Under the pieces are notes generated by a model that was not told the DNA's origin, made no database searches, and saw nothing but the letters and a program-made list of their open reading frames with translations. A stretch of 64,000 bases of DNA, from the NCBI RefSeq assembly GCF_005503535.1, contig NZ_SCNN01000001.1, positions 248,001 to 312,000 of the forward strand, read 5' to 3'. Positions within the stretch are counted from its first letter, which is position 1; the number at the start of each line of letters is the position of its first letter. The stretch comes from Mesorhizobium comanense (GTDB taxonomy: Bacteria; Pseudomonadota; Alphaproteobacteria; Rhizobiales; Rhizobiaceae). Below are positions 8,631-17,190 of the stretch, one piece after another. The position numbers and the translations under genes were made by a program.

Positions 8631-8995
8631 GAAGCAGAGTTGGCGGTTGGGGAATCGGCGCCGCGATGGAACTGGACTTTCAGCACCTGCTGACCGAAAC
8701 CCCTGCGCCGATCCGCTTCCGGCCGGGCGAGGCGGCTCGTGTCGAAGCGCTTCTGGCGAGGGCGACGGGTTGTGTCGTCGGACGTCACCGGGGGCGCTTC
8801 TATATCGACATCGTCATCGGTTCGATCCCGCATCGCGTGGAGTTCGAGCGGCATGCGGATTTCGACCACGCCTTTGCCGGCATCAAGGCCCGCGGCCTTC
8901 CGGTTCATCGCGAGCGCGACGTCATGATGGCCCTGATCGGCGCAGGCGCCGTACTCGTCCTGGCGATCGCCGTCGCCATTTGGCTGAGGCCCTGA
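8627..8995 (+). CDS. Small membrane-anchored protein of unknown function
   Basis: A 122-residue protein not assigned to a family. The N-terminal ~95 residues are soluble and rich in Arg, Glu and His; the C-terminal ~22 residues (MMALIGAGAVLVLAIAVAIWL) form one transmembrane helix ending in RP, so it is probably tail-anchored. The ATG overlaps the stop of the dehydrogenase (ATGA); a second possible start is the ATG at 8666. The next gene starts at the base after its stop. Coding is supported by the tight packing rather than by homology. Confidence 0.6.
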   Translation: MRSRVGGWGIGAAMELDFQHLLTETPAPIRFRPGEAARVEALLARATGCVVGRHRGRFYIDIVIGSIPHRVEFERHADFDHAFAGIKARGLPVHRERDVMMALIGAGAVLVLAIAVAIWLRP

Positions 8996-9415
8996 ATGTT
9001 CCCGGCCGATCCTCCGATGAAGCAGCGCAGGTCCATCCATATCCCAGGCTTCCGGCACAGGAATCCTATTCCGAACGCGGCCATGATCGGCAATGTGCTG
9101 ATGTCGGGCGTCATCAATGGCGTCGATCCGGCAACAGGCGCGGTGGCAGCGGGGCTCGAAGAGCAATGCCGCTTCATGTTCTCCCATGTGCGGGCCATCG
9201 TCGAGGCTGCCGGCGGGTCGACCGGCGACATCCTCAAGATGACAGTCTGGATGCGCGACAGGTCCGATCGCGATGCGCTCAACCGCGAATGGCTGCTCAT
9301 GTTTCCCGACGAGACCAGTCGTCCCGCCCGCCATACCTTCCAGGGCGAAATGGACGGCCTCATCGAGATCCAGTGCGACATCACCGCCATCATCGGTGCG
9401 CGAGTATCCGGATGA
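8996..9415 (+). CDS. RidA / YjgF-YER057c-UK114 family protein
   Basis: A 139-residue RidA-family protein. It shows the family's early hydrophobic strand with a glycine-rich turn (GNVLMSGVINGVDPATG), the central helix with V.AAGGSTGDILKMTVWM, and a C-terminal strand LIEIQCDITAII. The canonical arginine of imine-hydrolysing RidA would lie in the C-terminal segment, here near RPARHTFQGE; its exact equivalent cannot be assigned by eye. RidA proteins remove reactive enamines and imines, which fits a cluster with PLP aminotransferases. Start ATG is immediately after the preceding stop. Confidence 0.8.
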   Translation: MFPADPPMKQRRSIHIPGFRHRNPIPNAAMIGNVLMSGVINGVDPATGAVAAGLEEQCRFMFSHVRAIVEAAGGSTGDILKMTVWMRDRSDRDALNREWLLMFPDETSRPARHTFQGEMDGLIEIQCDITAIIGARVSG

Positions 9416-10290
9416 CAGACTATTTCCCCTTCGATTCCCATCCGAAACCGGCTTCCAGCCCGGTGCCGCCGGGCGCCACCGACTGCCAGTTCCATGTCTT
9501 TGGTCCTCCCGACATCTATCCGGTGCGTCCGGGCGCTGCCTATGAGATGCCGCGGGCGACGATTGCCCGGGCGCTCGCCATGCACAAGGTGCTCGGCATC
9601 AGCCGCGGCGTCATCGTGCAGCCGACCACCTACGGCACCGATCACTCGGCGCTTCTCGACGCGCTGGCGCAGGCCGGTCCGGACTATCGCGGCTGTGTCA
9701 TCGCGGCTGCGCTGACCGAATGCTCGGAGGCCGAACTGGAGCGTTTGAATGCGGCCGGGGTCAGGGGCGCACGCTTCAATTTCCTGGGCGCCGTCAACCT
9801 GGCACCCGATGAAAAGTCATTGCAACGGGCCTTTGGCCGAGCGCGCGAAATGGGATGGCACATCAAGGTCCAGCCCGGCCAGAGCGGCATTCTCGACAGC
9901 GTCGCGCTTTATGAGGAGGCGGACCTGCCGGTCGTGATCGACCATATGGGGCGGCCGGACATGCGCGATGCCGGCGGCAAGGCCACCGTGGACAAGGTCG
10001 TCGAACTGCTCGGCAAGGGCAATTTCTGGGTCCTGCTGTCCAACGGGCACAAGATCTCGCGGTCGGGTCCGCCATGGGCTGATGTGCTCCCCGTGGCGCG
10101 AGCCTATATCGCCGCCGCGCCCGACAAGGTGCTGTGGGCGAGCGACTGGCCGCATCCGCTGTCCACGAGCCAGCCGCCCAATGATGGCGATCTGCTGGAT
10201 CTCTTGTTCCGCTATGCGGATGACGGCCGGACGGCGCGCAAAATTCTCGTCGACAATCCGGCGCGGCTTTTCGGCTTCGGCGCCGGCTGA
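9412..10290 (+). CDS. Amidohydrolase 2 family protein (2-pyrone-4,6-dicarboxylate lactonase-like)
   Basis: A 292-residue member of the amidohydrolase-related family that includes LigI lactonase. The N-terminal motif reads TDCQFHVFGPP, so the first histidine of the usual HxH is replaced by glutamine while the second is kept. Further family features are GVIVQPTTYG, GARFNFLG, VVIDHMGRPD and the late catalytic aspartate in VLWASDWPHP. It overlaps the RidA gene by ATGA. A lactone or cyclic acid is the expected substrate type; which one is not known. Confidence 0.8.
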   Translation: MTDYFPFDSHPKPASSPVPPGATDCQFHVFGPPDIYPVRPGAAYEMPRATIARALAMHKVLGISRGVIVQPTTYGTDHSALLDALAQAGPDYRGCVIAAALTECSEAELERLNAAGVRGARFNFLGAVNLAPDEKSLQRAFGRAREMGWHIKVQPGQSGILDSVALYEEADLPVVIDHMGRPDMRDAGGKATVDKVVELLGKGNFWVLLSNGHKISRSGPPWADVLPVARAYIAAAPDKVLWASDWPHPLSTSQPPNDGDLLDLLFRYADDGRTARKILVDNPARLFGFGAG

Positions 10291-10309
10291 TCGCCTTGAG
10301 GCGGACGTC

Positions 10310-11125
10310 TCAGGACGCGGCCGAGTCCAGGCGCCTGCGCGCGTCCACGGCGCCGCGGTCATATCCAAGGTTCCACGAGATGCGCAGGCTGGCCTTGAGC
10401 AGCGCCTCGATCTGCGCTGGAACCGGATCCGGCCTGATGTTCTGGACCGAGCCGACAATGGCCACGGTTCCGGCGACATCGCCGCTGCGGTCGAAGATCG
10501 GAGCGGCCACGGCATTGATGCCGAACGTCTCTTCGTTGGCCGCGGTGATGAAGCCTTGCGCCCGCGCCTGTTCGAGCTCCGCTTCAAGCCGTGCCGGCTC
10601 GACGATCGTGTGGTCCGTCAGCCGCGTCAGTCCCTGGCGCAGCACGTGCTGCAGCAGGGAGCGGTTGCTGAAGGCGAGCGCCACCTTGCCCTGGGCGGTT
10701 CCGTGCAGGACGAGTTCGCTGCCCTGCCGCACGCCGATCTCCAGGTTGGATTTGCCGAACACCGTGCGCAGCACGATCAGCGTGCGGTTGCGCAGCGCCG
10801 AGACCACGACGGTTTCGCCGATCTCGTCGCGCAGCGACGCGATCGCATCCGATGAGGCGGTCAGCAATTCGATGCGGCCGGCCGCCACTTGCCCGATCAG
10901 ATAGGAGCGGGTGCCGAGCTTGTAGCGGGTGGACACGGTGTTCTGCTCGACATAGCCGCGTTCCACCAGCGTCTGCAGATGGCGAAAGACGGTGCCCTTG
11001 GTCGTGCCGAGGAGGGCCGCAAGTTCGCTGACCCCGACTTCACCGGGTGCCGCCGCCACGGCTTCCAGCACGTCGAAAGCCAACTGGACCGATTTCACGC
11101 CGCCGTCGGGTCGAGCCGTGGTCAT
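10310..11125 (-). CDS. IclR family transcriptional regulator
   Basis: A 271-residue IclR protein. The N-terminal winged helix-turn-helix spans about residues 11-75 (VSELAALLGTTKGTVFRHLQ); the C-terminal ligand domain has the family pattern with LHGTAQGKVALAFS, ITAANEETFGINAVAAP and a final SVQNIRPDPVP. It is the only regulator in the cluster's first half and is divergent from the aminotransferase gene. The paired palindrome at 11291-11324 and its near copy at 4729-4765 are its likely binding sites. Activator or repressor action cannot be told from the sequence. Confidence 0.92.
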   Translation of the reverse strand: MTTARPDGGVKSVQLAFDVLEAVAAAPGEVGVSELAALLGTTKGTVFRHLQTLVERGYVEQNTVSTRYKLGTRSYLIGQVAAGRIELLTASSDAIASLRDEIGETVVVSALRNRTLIVLRTVFGKSNLEIGVRQGSELVLHGTAQGKVALAFSNRSLLQHVLRQGLTRLTDHTIVEPARLEAELEQARAQGFITAANEETFGINAVAAPIFDRSGDVAGTVAIVGSVQNIRPDPVPAQIEALLKASLRISWNLGYDRGAVDARRRLDSAAS

Positions 11126-11290
11126 GCTGCATTATCCCTTGCGTCTTGCGCCCATCCGCGCCGGCGGATTGAAACGCTCTTCCACGTGCTACCCCGGCCT
11201 ATTCTCCAAGACAAGATTTCAAGGGCGGACCCCGGGGCTCGATCCCTCGCCGGCCTATATGACCGTCTTCCGGAATCGCAAAAAAGTGTC

Positions 11291-11324
11291 TTGTAATACG
11301 AAACATCATTTTGTATCACAAAAC
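11291..11324. promoter_or_regulatory. Putative paired IclR-type operator upstream of the aminotransferase-transporter operon
   Basis: Two adjacent imperfect palindromes, ttgtaatacgaaac (11291-11304) and attttgtatcacaaaac (11308-11324), separated by atc. The 24-base stretch from AAACATC through the final AAAC differs from the copy at 4741-4764 at only four positions, all transitions. It lies 22 bases before the ATG at 11346 and about 165 bases from the divergent IclR start. Confidence 0.65.
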
Positions 11325-11345
11325 AAGATCGACAGGGGAAGAGCG

Positions 11346-12716
11346 ATGGATCAGGCCATATTGAATTCGCCGCACGGCCGAGATGTGCGCTTCCACGCCC
11401 ATCCACAGACCAACTTCCGGCTCCACGAAAAGGTCGGCCCCATGGTGGTCGGACAGGGCGACGGCATCCGCGTCGTCGATCTCGACGGGCGCCGTTACAT
11501 CGATGGCATGGCCGGGCTCTGGTGCGCCTCGCTCGGCTTCAGCGATCGCCGGCTTGCCGACGCCGCCTATGCCCAGATGCTTAAACTGCCCTACCAGCAG
11601 ACCTTCGCCCATCGCAGCAGCGAGCCGGTCATCGATCTTGCCGAGACCTTGCTGGCGAAAGCGCCGGTGCCGATGTCCAAGGCGATGTTCCAGGCGTCGG
11701 GCTCCGAGGCCGTCGACACCGCCATCAAGCTGGTCTGGTATTATCACGCCGCCATCGGCAAGCCCGAAAAGCGCAAGATCATCGGCCGGCTGCGCGCCTA
11801 TCACGGCACCACGATCGCGGCCGCCAGCCTCACCGGCCTGCCCAACATGCACAATGGCTACGGCCTGCCGCTGCCGGGCTTCTTGCACGTCGCCTGTCCC
11901 GACACCTACAGGGGTAGGCAGGAGGGAGAGACCGAGCAGGCCTATTCCGAACGGCTGGCCGCCGAACTGGAAGCGCTCATTCTCTCCGAGGGGCCGGAGA
12001 CGGTCGGCGGCTTCTTCGCCGAACCGGTCATGGGCACGGGCGGCGTCGTGGTTCCGCCCCAGGGGTATTTCGCCGCCATCCAGCGCGTCCTGCAGAAGTA
12101 CGACATTCTCCTTATCGCCGACGAGGTCATTTGCGGCTTCGGCCGCACCGGCGAATATTGGGGTTCGCAAAGCTTCGGCCTGCAGTCCGACATGCTCACC
12201 TGCGCCAAGGGCCTTTCGTCGGCCTATTTTCCGATCTCGGCGCTGCTCATCAACGATCGCGTCTATCAGCCGGTCGCCGACTTCACCGCCAGCCTCGGCG
12301 GCTTCGGCCATGGCTACACCTATGGCGGCCATCCGGTCGGCGCGGCGGTGGCGCTGGAAACCTTGCGCATCTATGACGAGATGGATGTCTGTGGCCATGT
12401 CCGCGCCACCGCGCCTGTGCTGCAGGAAGGCCTGCACGCGCTGGCCGGTCATCCGCTGGTCGGCAATGTGCGCGGCGTCGGCTTCATGGCGGCGGTGGAG
12501 TTTGTCGCCGACAAGGCCAGCCGCACGCCGTTCGCGCCCGAGCTTGCCGTTGCCCAGCGTATTTCTGAAGCCGTCAAGGAACGAGGTGTCCTGTTGCGCG
12601 CGCTCGGGCCGACATTGGTGTTTTCACCGCCGCTGATTGCGCGCCCGGAAGATATGAGCGAAATCGTCGCGGCAGTGGGCGAAAGCCTCGACCAGATCCA
12701 CGCGCAACTGAGCTGA
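11346..12716 (+). CDS. Class III PLP-dependent aminotransferase (omega-amino acid type)
   Basis: A 456-residue omega-aminotransferase of the beta-alanine/taurine:pyruvate group, moving an amino group from an omega-amine to a keto acid in the cytoplasm. Visible motifs are ASGSEAVDTAIKLVWYYH (phosphate site), LRAYHGTTIAAASLTG, IADEVICGFGRTG, and LTCAKGLSSAYFPISAL with the PLP lysine. The ATG at 11346 is chosen because AGGGGAAGAG precedes it and homology begins soon after; the frame is open further upstream through the operator. It is 6 bases from the ABC ATPase gene, so it shares the transporter operon. Confidence 0.9.
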   Translation: MDQAILNSPHGRDVRFHAHPQTNFRLHEKVGPMVVGQGDGIRVVDLDGRRYIDGMAGLWCASLGFSDRRLADAAYAQMLKLPYQQTFAHRSSEPVIDLAETLLAKAPVPMSKAMFQASGSEAVDTAIKLVWYYHAAIGKPEKRKIIGRLRAYHGTTIAAASLTGLPNMHNGYGLPLPGFLHVACPDTYRGRQEGETEQAYSERLAAELEALILSEGPETVGGFFAEPVMGTGGVVVPPQGYFAAIQRVLQKYDILLIADEVICGFGRTGEYWGSQSFGLQSDMLTCAKGLSSAYFPISALLINDRVYQPVADFTASLGGFGHGYTYGGHPVGAAVALETLRIYDEMDVCGHVRATAPVLQEGLHALAGHPLVGNVRGVGFMAAVEFVADKASRTPFAPELAVAQRISEAVKERGVLLRALGPTLVFSPPLIARPEDMSEIVAAVGESLDQIHAQLS

Positions 12717-12722
12717 CCCTTC

Positions 12723-13820
12723 ATGACGGACCGGCCCATCGTCGACCCCGCAGTGCCATCGATCGTGTCGTTCCGCGCGGTCACCAAGCGCTACGACGCG
12801 AAATCCATCGTGGTGGACGATCTCTCGCTCGACATCGTCAAGGGCGAGTTCCTGACGCTGCTGGGGCCGAGCGGTTCGGGCAAGACCACGACGCTGATGA
12901 TGCTGGCCGGGTTCGAATGGCCGAATTCGGGCCGCATCTTCATGGACGGGCAGGACATCACCGACCTGCCGCCGCACAAGCGCGACATGGGCGTGGTGTT
13001 CCAGAGCTATGCCCTGTTCCCGCATATGTCGGTCGCCGACAATGTCGCCTTCCCGCTTGCCGTGCGCGGCATCGCGGCCGCTGAAGCCAGACGCCGCGTC
13101 GGCGAGGCGCTCGAACTCGTTCATCTCACGGGTTTCGGCGACCGCAGGCCCGGGCAGTTGTCCGGCGGCCAGCAGCAGCGTGTCGCTCTCGCCCGCTCGC
13201 TCGTCTATCGCCCGCGCATTGTTTTGATGGACGAGCCGCTCGGCGCGCTCGACAAGGCGCTGCGCGAGCAGATGCAGATCGAGATCAAGCAGATCCACCG
13301 GCAGCTTGGCGTCACCTTCGTCTACGTCACGCATGATCAGGACGAGGCGCTGACCATGTCGGACCGGGTCGCCGTCTTTCACGAAGGCCGCATCCAGCAG
13401 ATCTCCCCGCCGGTCGAGATCTACAACCGGCCGCGCACGCGCTTCGTCGCCAATTTCCTGGGTGAGACGAACATGCTGCCCGGGACTGTGGTGAGCGCAG
13501 GCGATGGTTTCGCCCGGATCAGGCTCGGCAACGATGCCGTGCTGCGCGGCCGCGCCGGCGACGGCATCGCCGCAGGCCAGGAGGCCGTGCTGGTGGTGCG
13601 CCCGGAAGCGATTTCGGAAATTCATGCCGAGGCCAACACCATCGAAGGCACGCTGCTCGACCAGCTCTTCCATGGCGATCATGTGCGCGTGCGCATCGCG
13701 ATATCAGGTGGCCAGACCGTGCAGCTGAAGCTCAGGCCACAGGCTTGCGCGGGCCTGCCTCCGGCGGGCCAGACGCTGCGCCTCTCCATTCCGGCAGAGG
13801 AGGCTCTGATCCTCGCCTGA
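12723..13820 (+). CDS. ABC transporter ATP-binding protein, spermidine/putrescine (PotA) type
   Basis: A 365-residue ATPase with Walker A GPSGSGKTT (~residues 48-56), Q-loop VFQSYALFPHMSV, signature LSGGQQQRVALARS, Walker B VLMDEPLGALD and H-loop VTHDQDEA. The C-terminal ~120 residues form a TOBE-type regulatory domain (NFLGETNMLPG onward), as in PotA/FbpC proteins. It energises the two permeases at 14976-16985. The operon order is aminotransferase, ATPase, binding protein, permease, permease. A polyamine-like or amine substrate is suggested by family and by the flanking aminotransferases. Confidence 0.92.
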   Translation: MTDRPIVDPAVPSIVSFRAVTKRYDAKSIVVDDLSLDIVKGEFLTLLGPSGSGKTTTLMMLAGFEWPNSGRIFMDGQDITDLPPHKRDMGVVFQSYALFPHMSVADNVAFPLAVRGIAAAEARRRVGEALELVHLTGFGDRRPGQLSGGQQQRVALARSLVYRPRIVLMDEPLGALDKALREQMQIEIKQIHRQLGVTFVYVTHDQDEALTMSDRVAVFHEGRIQQISPPVEIYNRPRTRFVANFLGETNMLPGTVVSAGDGFARIRLGNDAVLRGRAGDGIAAGQEAVLVVRPEAISEIHAEANTIEGTLLDQLFHGDHVRVRIAISGGQTVQLKLRPQACAGLPPAGQTLRLSIPAEEALILA

Positions 13821-13858
13821 AGCTTCGACCCAACCAAAATCAAACAAAGGGGAACTCA

Positions 13859-14899
13859 ATGCTCAAACGGACAAAACTTCTCGCCGCATCGCTTCTCGCC
13901 TGCACCGTGTGCCTTGCAAGCGCATCCGCGCGCGACCTCGTCATCGTGTCCAACGGCGGCACGTTCCAGGAGGCGCAGAGCAACGCCATCTTCAAGCCCT
14001 TCACCGCCAAGACCGGCATCAAGGTCGTCGAGGATACCTGGGACAACGGCATCGGCGTCATCAGGACCAAGGTCGAGGGCGGCGACAGCGGCTGGGACAT
14101 CGTCAATGCTGAAAGCGAGGAGCTCGAGATCGCCTGCCAGGAAGGCCTGATCCTGCCGCTCGACATCGACAAGCTCGGCGGCAAGGACAATTATGTCCCC
14201 GGTGCTGTCCACAAATGCGGCATCGGCGCGGCGATCTACAATCACGTGCTCGCCTACGACAAGACCCGCGTCAGCGCCGTGCCGACCTGGGCCGATTTCT
14301 TCGATCTGAAGAAATATCCGGGCAAGCGCGCCTTGCGCGCCTCGCCGAAGACCAATCTGGAATTTGCGCTGATCGCCGACGGCGTTCCGCTCGCCGACGT
14401 CTACAAGGTGCTCTCGACGCCGGAAGGCGTCGACCGCGCCTTCGCCAAGCTCGACACCATCAAGTCGTCGCTGGTGTTCTGGACCGCCGGCGGCCAGCCG
14501 ATGCAGCTTCTTGCGTCTGGCGAGGTTGTCATGACCTCCTCCTTCAACGGCCGCGTCACCAATGCCATCAACAAGGAGCACAAGCCGTTCGGCATCGTCT
14601 GGGACAAGTCGCTGCAAACGGCCGACAGCTGGGTCATCCTCAAGACCTCCCCCAATGTCGACAAGGCCTACGAACTGCTGAAGTTCGCCGGCGAGGCAGA
14701 GCCGCAGAGCCATCTGCCTGATGTCCAGCCGATCGGCATTACCTCCGCCAAGGCCGTCGGCATGATCAAGCCGGAACTGCTGGCCGACCTGCCGACCGCG
14801 CCCGACAACAACAAGGACGTGCTGCAGATCAACGATGCCTTCTGGATCGACAACATCGACACCTTGACCGCCCGCTGGGCGGAATGGTCGGCACAGTAG
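13859..14899 (+). CDS. ABC transporter periplasmic substrate-binding protein, PotD type
   Basis: A 346-residue secreted protein with a Sec signal (MLKRTKLLAASLLACTVC, cleavage near ASASA-RD). The mature start DLVIVSNGGTFQEAQ and the WDNGIGVIRTKVEGGDSGWD region are typical of class 1 extracellular binding proteins for spermidine/putrescine. AAAGGGGAACTC lies just before the ATG at 13859; an earlier in-frame ATG overlaps the ATPase gene and would destroy the signal peptide. It delivers the substrate to the permeases downstream. Confidence 0.9.
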   Translation: MLKRTKLLAASLLACTVCLASASARDLVIVSNGGTFQEAQSNAIFKPFTAKTGIKVVEDTWDNGIGVIRTKVEGGDSGWDIVNAESEELEIACQEGLILPLDIDKLGGKDNYVPGAVHKCGIGAAIYNHVLAYDKTRVSAVPTWADFFDLKKYPGKRALRASPKTNLEFALIADGVPLADVYKVLSTPEGVDRAFAKLDTIKSSLVFWTAGGQPMQLLASGEVVMTSSFNGRVTNAINKEHKPFGIVWDKSLQTADSWVILKTSPNVDKAYELLKFAGEAEPQSHLPDVQPIGITSAKAVGMIKPELLADLPTAPDNNKDVLQINDAFWIDNIDTLTARWAEWSAQ

Positions 14900-14975
14900 C
14901 CGCGGACCACACTTTGGTTCGGGCCGCCCGCCGAGGGATGGCCCGGGCCATGGATGTCGCGAGGAGGGGAAGCCG

Positions 14976-16160
14976 ATGCTGAAGGGACAACGCGGAGGAA
15001 TGCTGCGCAGCTACGCGCTGATCGCGCCTATGTTCGTGTTCCTCCTTGCCACCTTCCTCTGGCCGGTAAGCATGATCCTGTGGCGCAGCGTGTCGGATCC
15101 GGAATTGCGCGCGGCGCTCCCCGCCACGGCGGTGGAACTCTCGTCCTGGAGCGGCCAGGGCCTGCCGCCTGCAAGCGCCTACGCCGCCCTGGCCAGCGAT
15201 CTCGTGAAGGTCGACGGCGCCAGTCTTGCCTCGCTCAGCCGCCGGCTGTCCTATGAAAATCCGGGCTTCCGTGCCCTGCTGCAATCGACCAAGCGCAAGC
15301 TCGAGGCGGCGCCGGCCGGCACCACGCCCGACCTTGTCGCGCTCGATCCGCAATGGGGCGCGAACCAGACCTGGCAGGCGATGAAGCGCGCCGCCGGCCC
15401 TGTCGGCGTTTTCCATATCCTGTCGGCGCTCGACCTCAGGCAGAATTACGAGACGGGCATCGGGCCGTCGCGGCCGGGCGCCGCGCTTTACCGATCGATC
15501 ATCCTGCGCACCTTCGCCATCGCTTCCACCACGGCGATCCTGGCCCTGGTGCTCGCCTTTCCGTTGTGCGCGTTCTTGGCCCGCCAGAGCGACCGCGTGC
15601 GCAACCTCCTGCTCCTCATGGTGCTGCTGCCGTTCTGGACCTCGATCCTGGTCAGGACCACGGCGTGGCTGGCGCTGTTGCAGGACCGCGGCGTCATCAA
15701 CACCCTGTTGATGGACATGGGCCTCATCGATCAGCCGATGAAGCTGCTCTACAACCGCATCGGCGTCATCACCGCGCTGGTGCATGTCATGCTGCCCTTC
15801 ATGATCTTCCCGCTGCTGGCCGCGATGCGGTCGATCGATCCCCGGCTGTTCAGGGCGGCACTCTCGCTTGGCGCGACGCCCTTCTATGCCTTCCGGCGCG
15901 TCTACCTGCCGCAAGTCATGCCCGGCGTCATGGCCGGTGCGTTGATGGTCTTCGTCGTCACCCTCGGCTTCTACGTCACGCCGATGCTGGTCGGCGGCCC
16001 CGGCGACCAGATGATCAGCTACTACATCGCGCTCTACACGACCGGCACGCTGAACTGGGGCCTTGCCTCCTCGCTCGGCCTGATCCTGCTCGTCATCACG
16101 CTCTCGCTCTACGCCATCCAGAATGCCCTGCTGCGCCGCAGCGGCGTCGGCTTGCGCTAG
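14976..16160 (+). CDS. ABC transporter permease, PotB type
   Basis: A 394-residue inner-membrane permease. One helix near the N-terminus (LIAPMFVFLLATFLWPVS) is followed by an unusually long periplasmic loop of ~130 residues, then five or so helices. The cytoplasmic EAA-like loop that contacts the ATPase is RAALSLGATPFYAFRRVYLP. AGGAGGGGAAG precedes the ATG. It pairs with the permease at 16170-16985. Confidence 0.9.
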   Translation: MLKGQRGGMLRSYALIAPMFVFLLATFLWPVSMILWRSVSDPELRAALPATAVELSSWSGQGLPPASAYAALASDLVKVDGASLASLSRRLSYENPGFRALLQSTKRKLEAAPAGTTPDLVALDPQWGANQTWQAMKRAAGPVGVFHILSALDLRQNYETGIGPSRPGAALYRSIILRTFAIASTTAILALVLAFPLCAFLARQSDRVRNLLLLMVLLPFWTSILVRTTAWLALLQDRGVINTLLMDMGLIDQPMKLLYNRIGVITALVHVMLPFMIFPLLAAMRSIDPRLFRAALSLGATPFYAFRRVYLPQVMPGVMAGALMVFVVTLGFYVTPMLVGGPGDQMISYYIALYTTGTLNWGLASSLGLILLVITLSLYAIQNALLRRSGVGLR

Positions 16161-16169
16161 GAGGCGCCC

Positions 16170-16985
16170 TTGTCTGGTCCCCGTCAGTCGCTCCCCAACC
16201 GGTTCGGCCGCTTCGGACTCGGCCTGGCCGCCGTCACCGTGCTGGCCTTCCTGATGGCGCCGCTTATCATCATCGTGCTGTTCTCGTTCAAGAGCAGCGG
16301 CGACTTCACCTTTCCGATCACCGGCTGGTCGCTGAAATGGTACCGCGAGTTCTTCACCACGCCGACCTGGATGGATGCCTTGCGCAACAGCCTGGTGCTG
16401 GCGGTGTCCACGACCCTGCTCGCCACCCCGCTCGGCACCATGGCCGCACTCGGCCTCGCCGCGCCGCAACTGCCGGGGCGGCGGCTGATCTCGGCCCTGC
16501 TGCTGATTCCGATGATCGCGCCGGTCGTCATCGTCGGCGTCGGCATGTATTTCGTCTTCTCCATGACCGGTTTGACCGCGACCTATCCCGGCCTGATCCT
16601 CGGCCATACCTCGCTTGCGGTGCCGTTCGTCGTGGTGACCGTCTCGGCGGTGCTGACCGGCCTCGACCGGCGGCTGCTGTGGGCCGCCGCCAGCATGGGC
16701 GCCTCGCCCTTCCTGACCTTCCGGAAAGTCACGCTTCCGGTCATCCTGCCGGGCATCGCATCGGGTGCGCTTTTCGCCTTCGCCACCTCGCTCGACGAGG
16801 TGGTCGTGACGATGTTCCTCGCCGGTCCCGGCCAGCGCACCTTGCCGCGCGAGATGTTCACCATAGCGCGCGACACGCTGACGCCCACCATCGCGGCGGC
16901 GGCGACAGTTCTGATCGCCGCGTCGATCGTGCTCCTGACGGCCTCGATGGTGCTCAGCCGCCCGGGCGCGAACGCAACGCGATAG
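16170..16985 (+). CDS. ABC transporter permease, PotC type
   Basis: A 271-residue inner-membrane permease with about six helices and the ATPase-contact loop WAAASMGASPFLTFRKVTLP. The start is TTG, placed 9 bases after the preceding stop and supported by TAGGAGG. The helix order and length are normal for PotC-like partners. It is the last gene of the transporter operon; 205 bases of non-coding sequence with a long palindrome follow. Confidence 0.9.
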   Translation: MSGPRQSLPNRFGRFGLGLAAVTVLAFLMAPLIIIVLFSFKSSGDFTFPITGWSLKWYREFFTTPTWMDALRNSLVLAVSTTLLATPLGTMAALGLAAPQLPGRRLISALLLIPMIAPVVIVGVGMYFVFSMTGLTATYPGLILGHTSLAVPFVVVTVSAVLTGLDRRLLWAAASMGASPFLTFRKVTLPVILPGIASGALFAFATSLDEVVVTMFLAGPGQRTLPREMFTIARDTLTPTIAAAATVLIAASIVLLTASMVLSRPGANATR

Positions 16986-17100
16986 GTCCGGCCAGCCATT
17001 CGATCAAAGCCGGCGTGCCCCTGCCGGTAGCGGGCGCGAGCCTCCAACATCCATGAAGATCGCCAGCATCGCTCGATCAGGGAGGCGTGTTTCTCGCGTG

Positions 17101-17145
17101 GCGCAATTTGCACGAAAACTGGCGTAACATATCAGGAAATTGCGC
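17101..17145. promoter_or_regulatory. 45-bp palindromic site upstream of the second aminotransferase
   Basis: Perfect 9-bp arms gcgcaattt (17101-17109) and aaattgcgc (17137-17145) are separated by 27 bases and end 45 bases before the ATG at 17191. The spacing puts the arms on about the same helix face, as expected for a dimeric regulator or a looped pair. The AraC-type gene at the far end of the aminotransferase gene is the nearest candidate binder. Confidence 0.45.
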
Positions 17146-17190
17146 TCGAACATTGCGACGCTGGAGACAGCAAGCAAGCCGGAGGACGCC

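Noticed and set aside
14900..14945. Possible terminator between the PotD-like and PotB-like genes
   Set aside because: Only a six-base stem (cgggcc/ggcccg) with a long loop in GC-rich sequence; too weak to list.
14829..16607. Open frame of 592 codons on the minus strand over the PotB/PotC-type permeases
   Set aside because: The product is an Arg/Gln/His-rich shadow of hydrophobic genes; the plus-strand frames have the permease signature loops.
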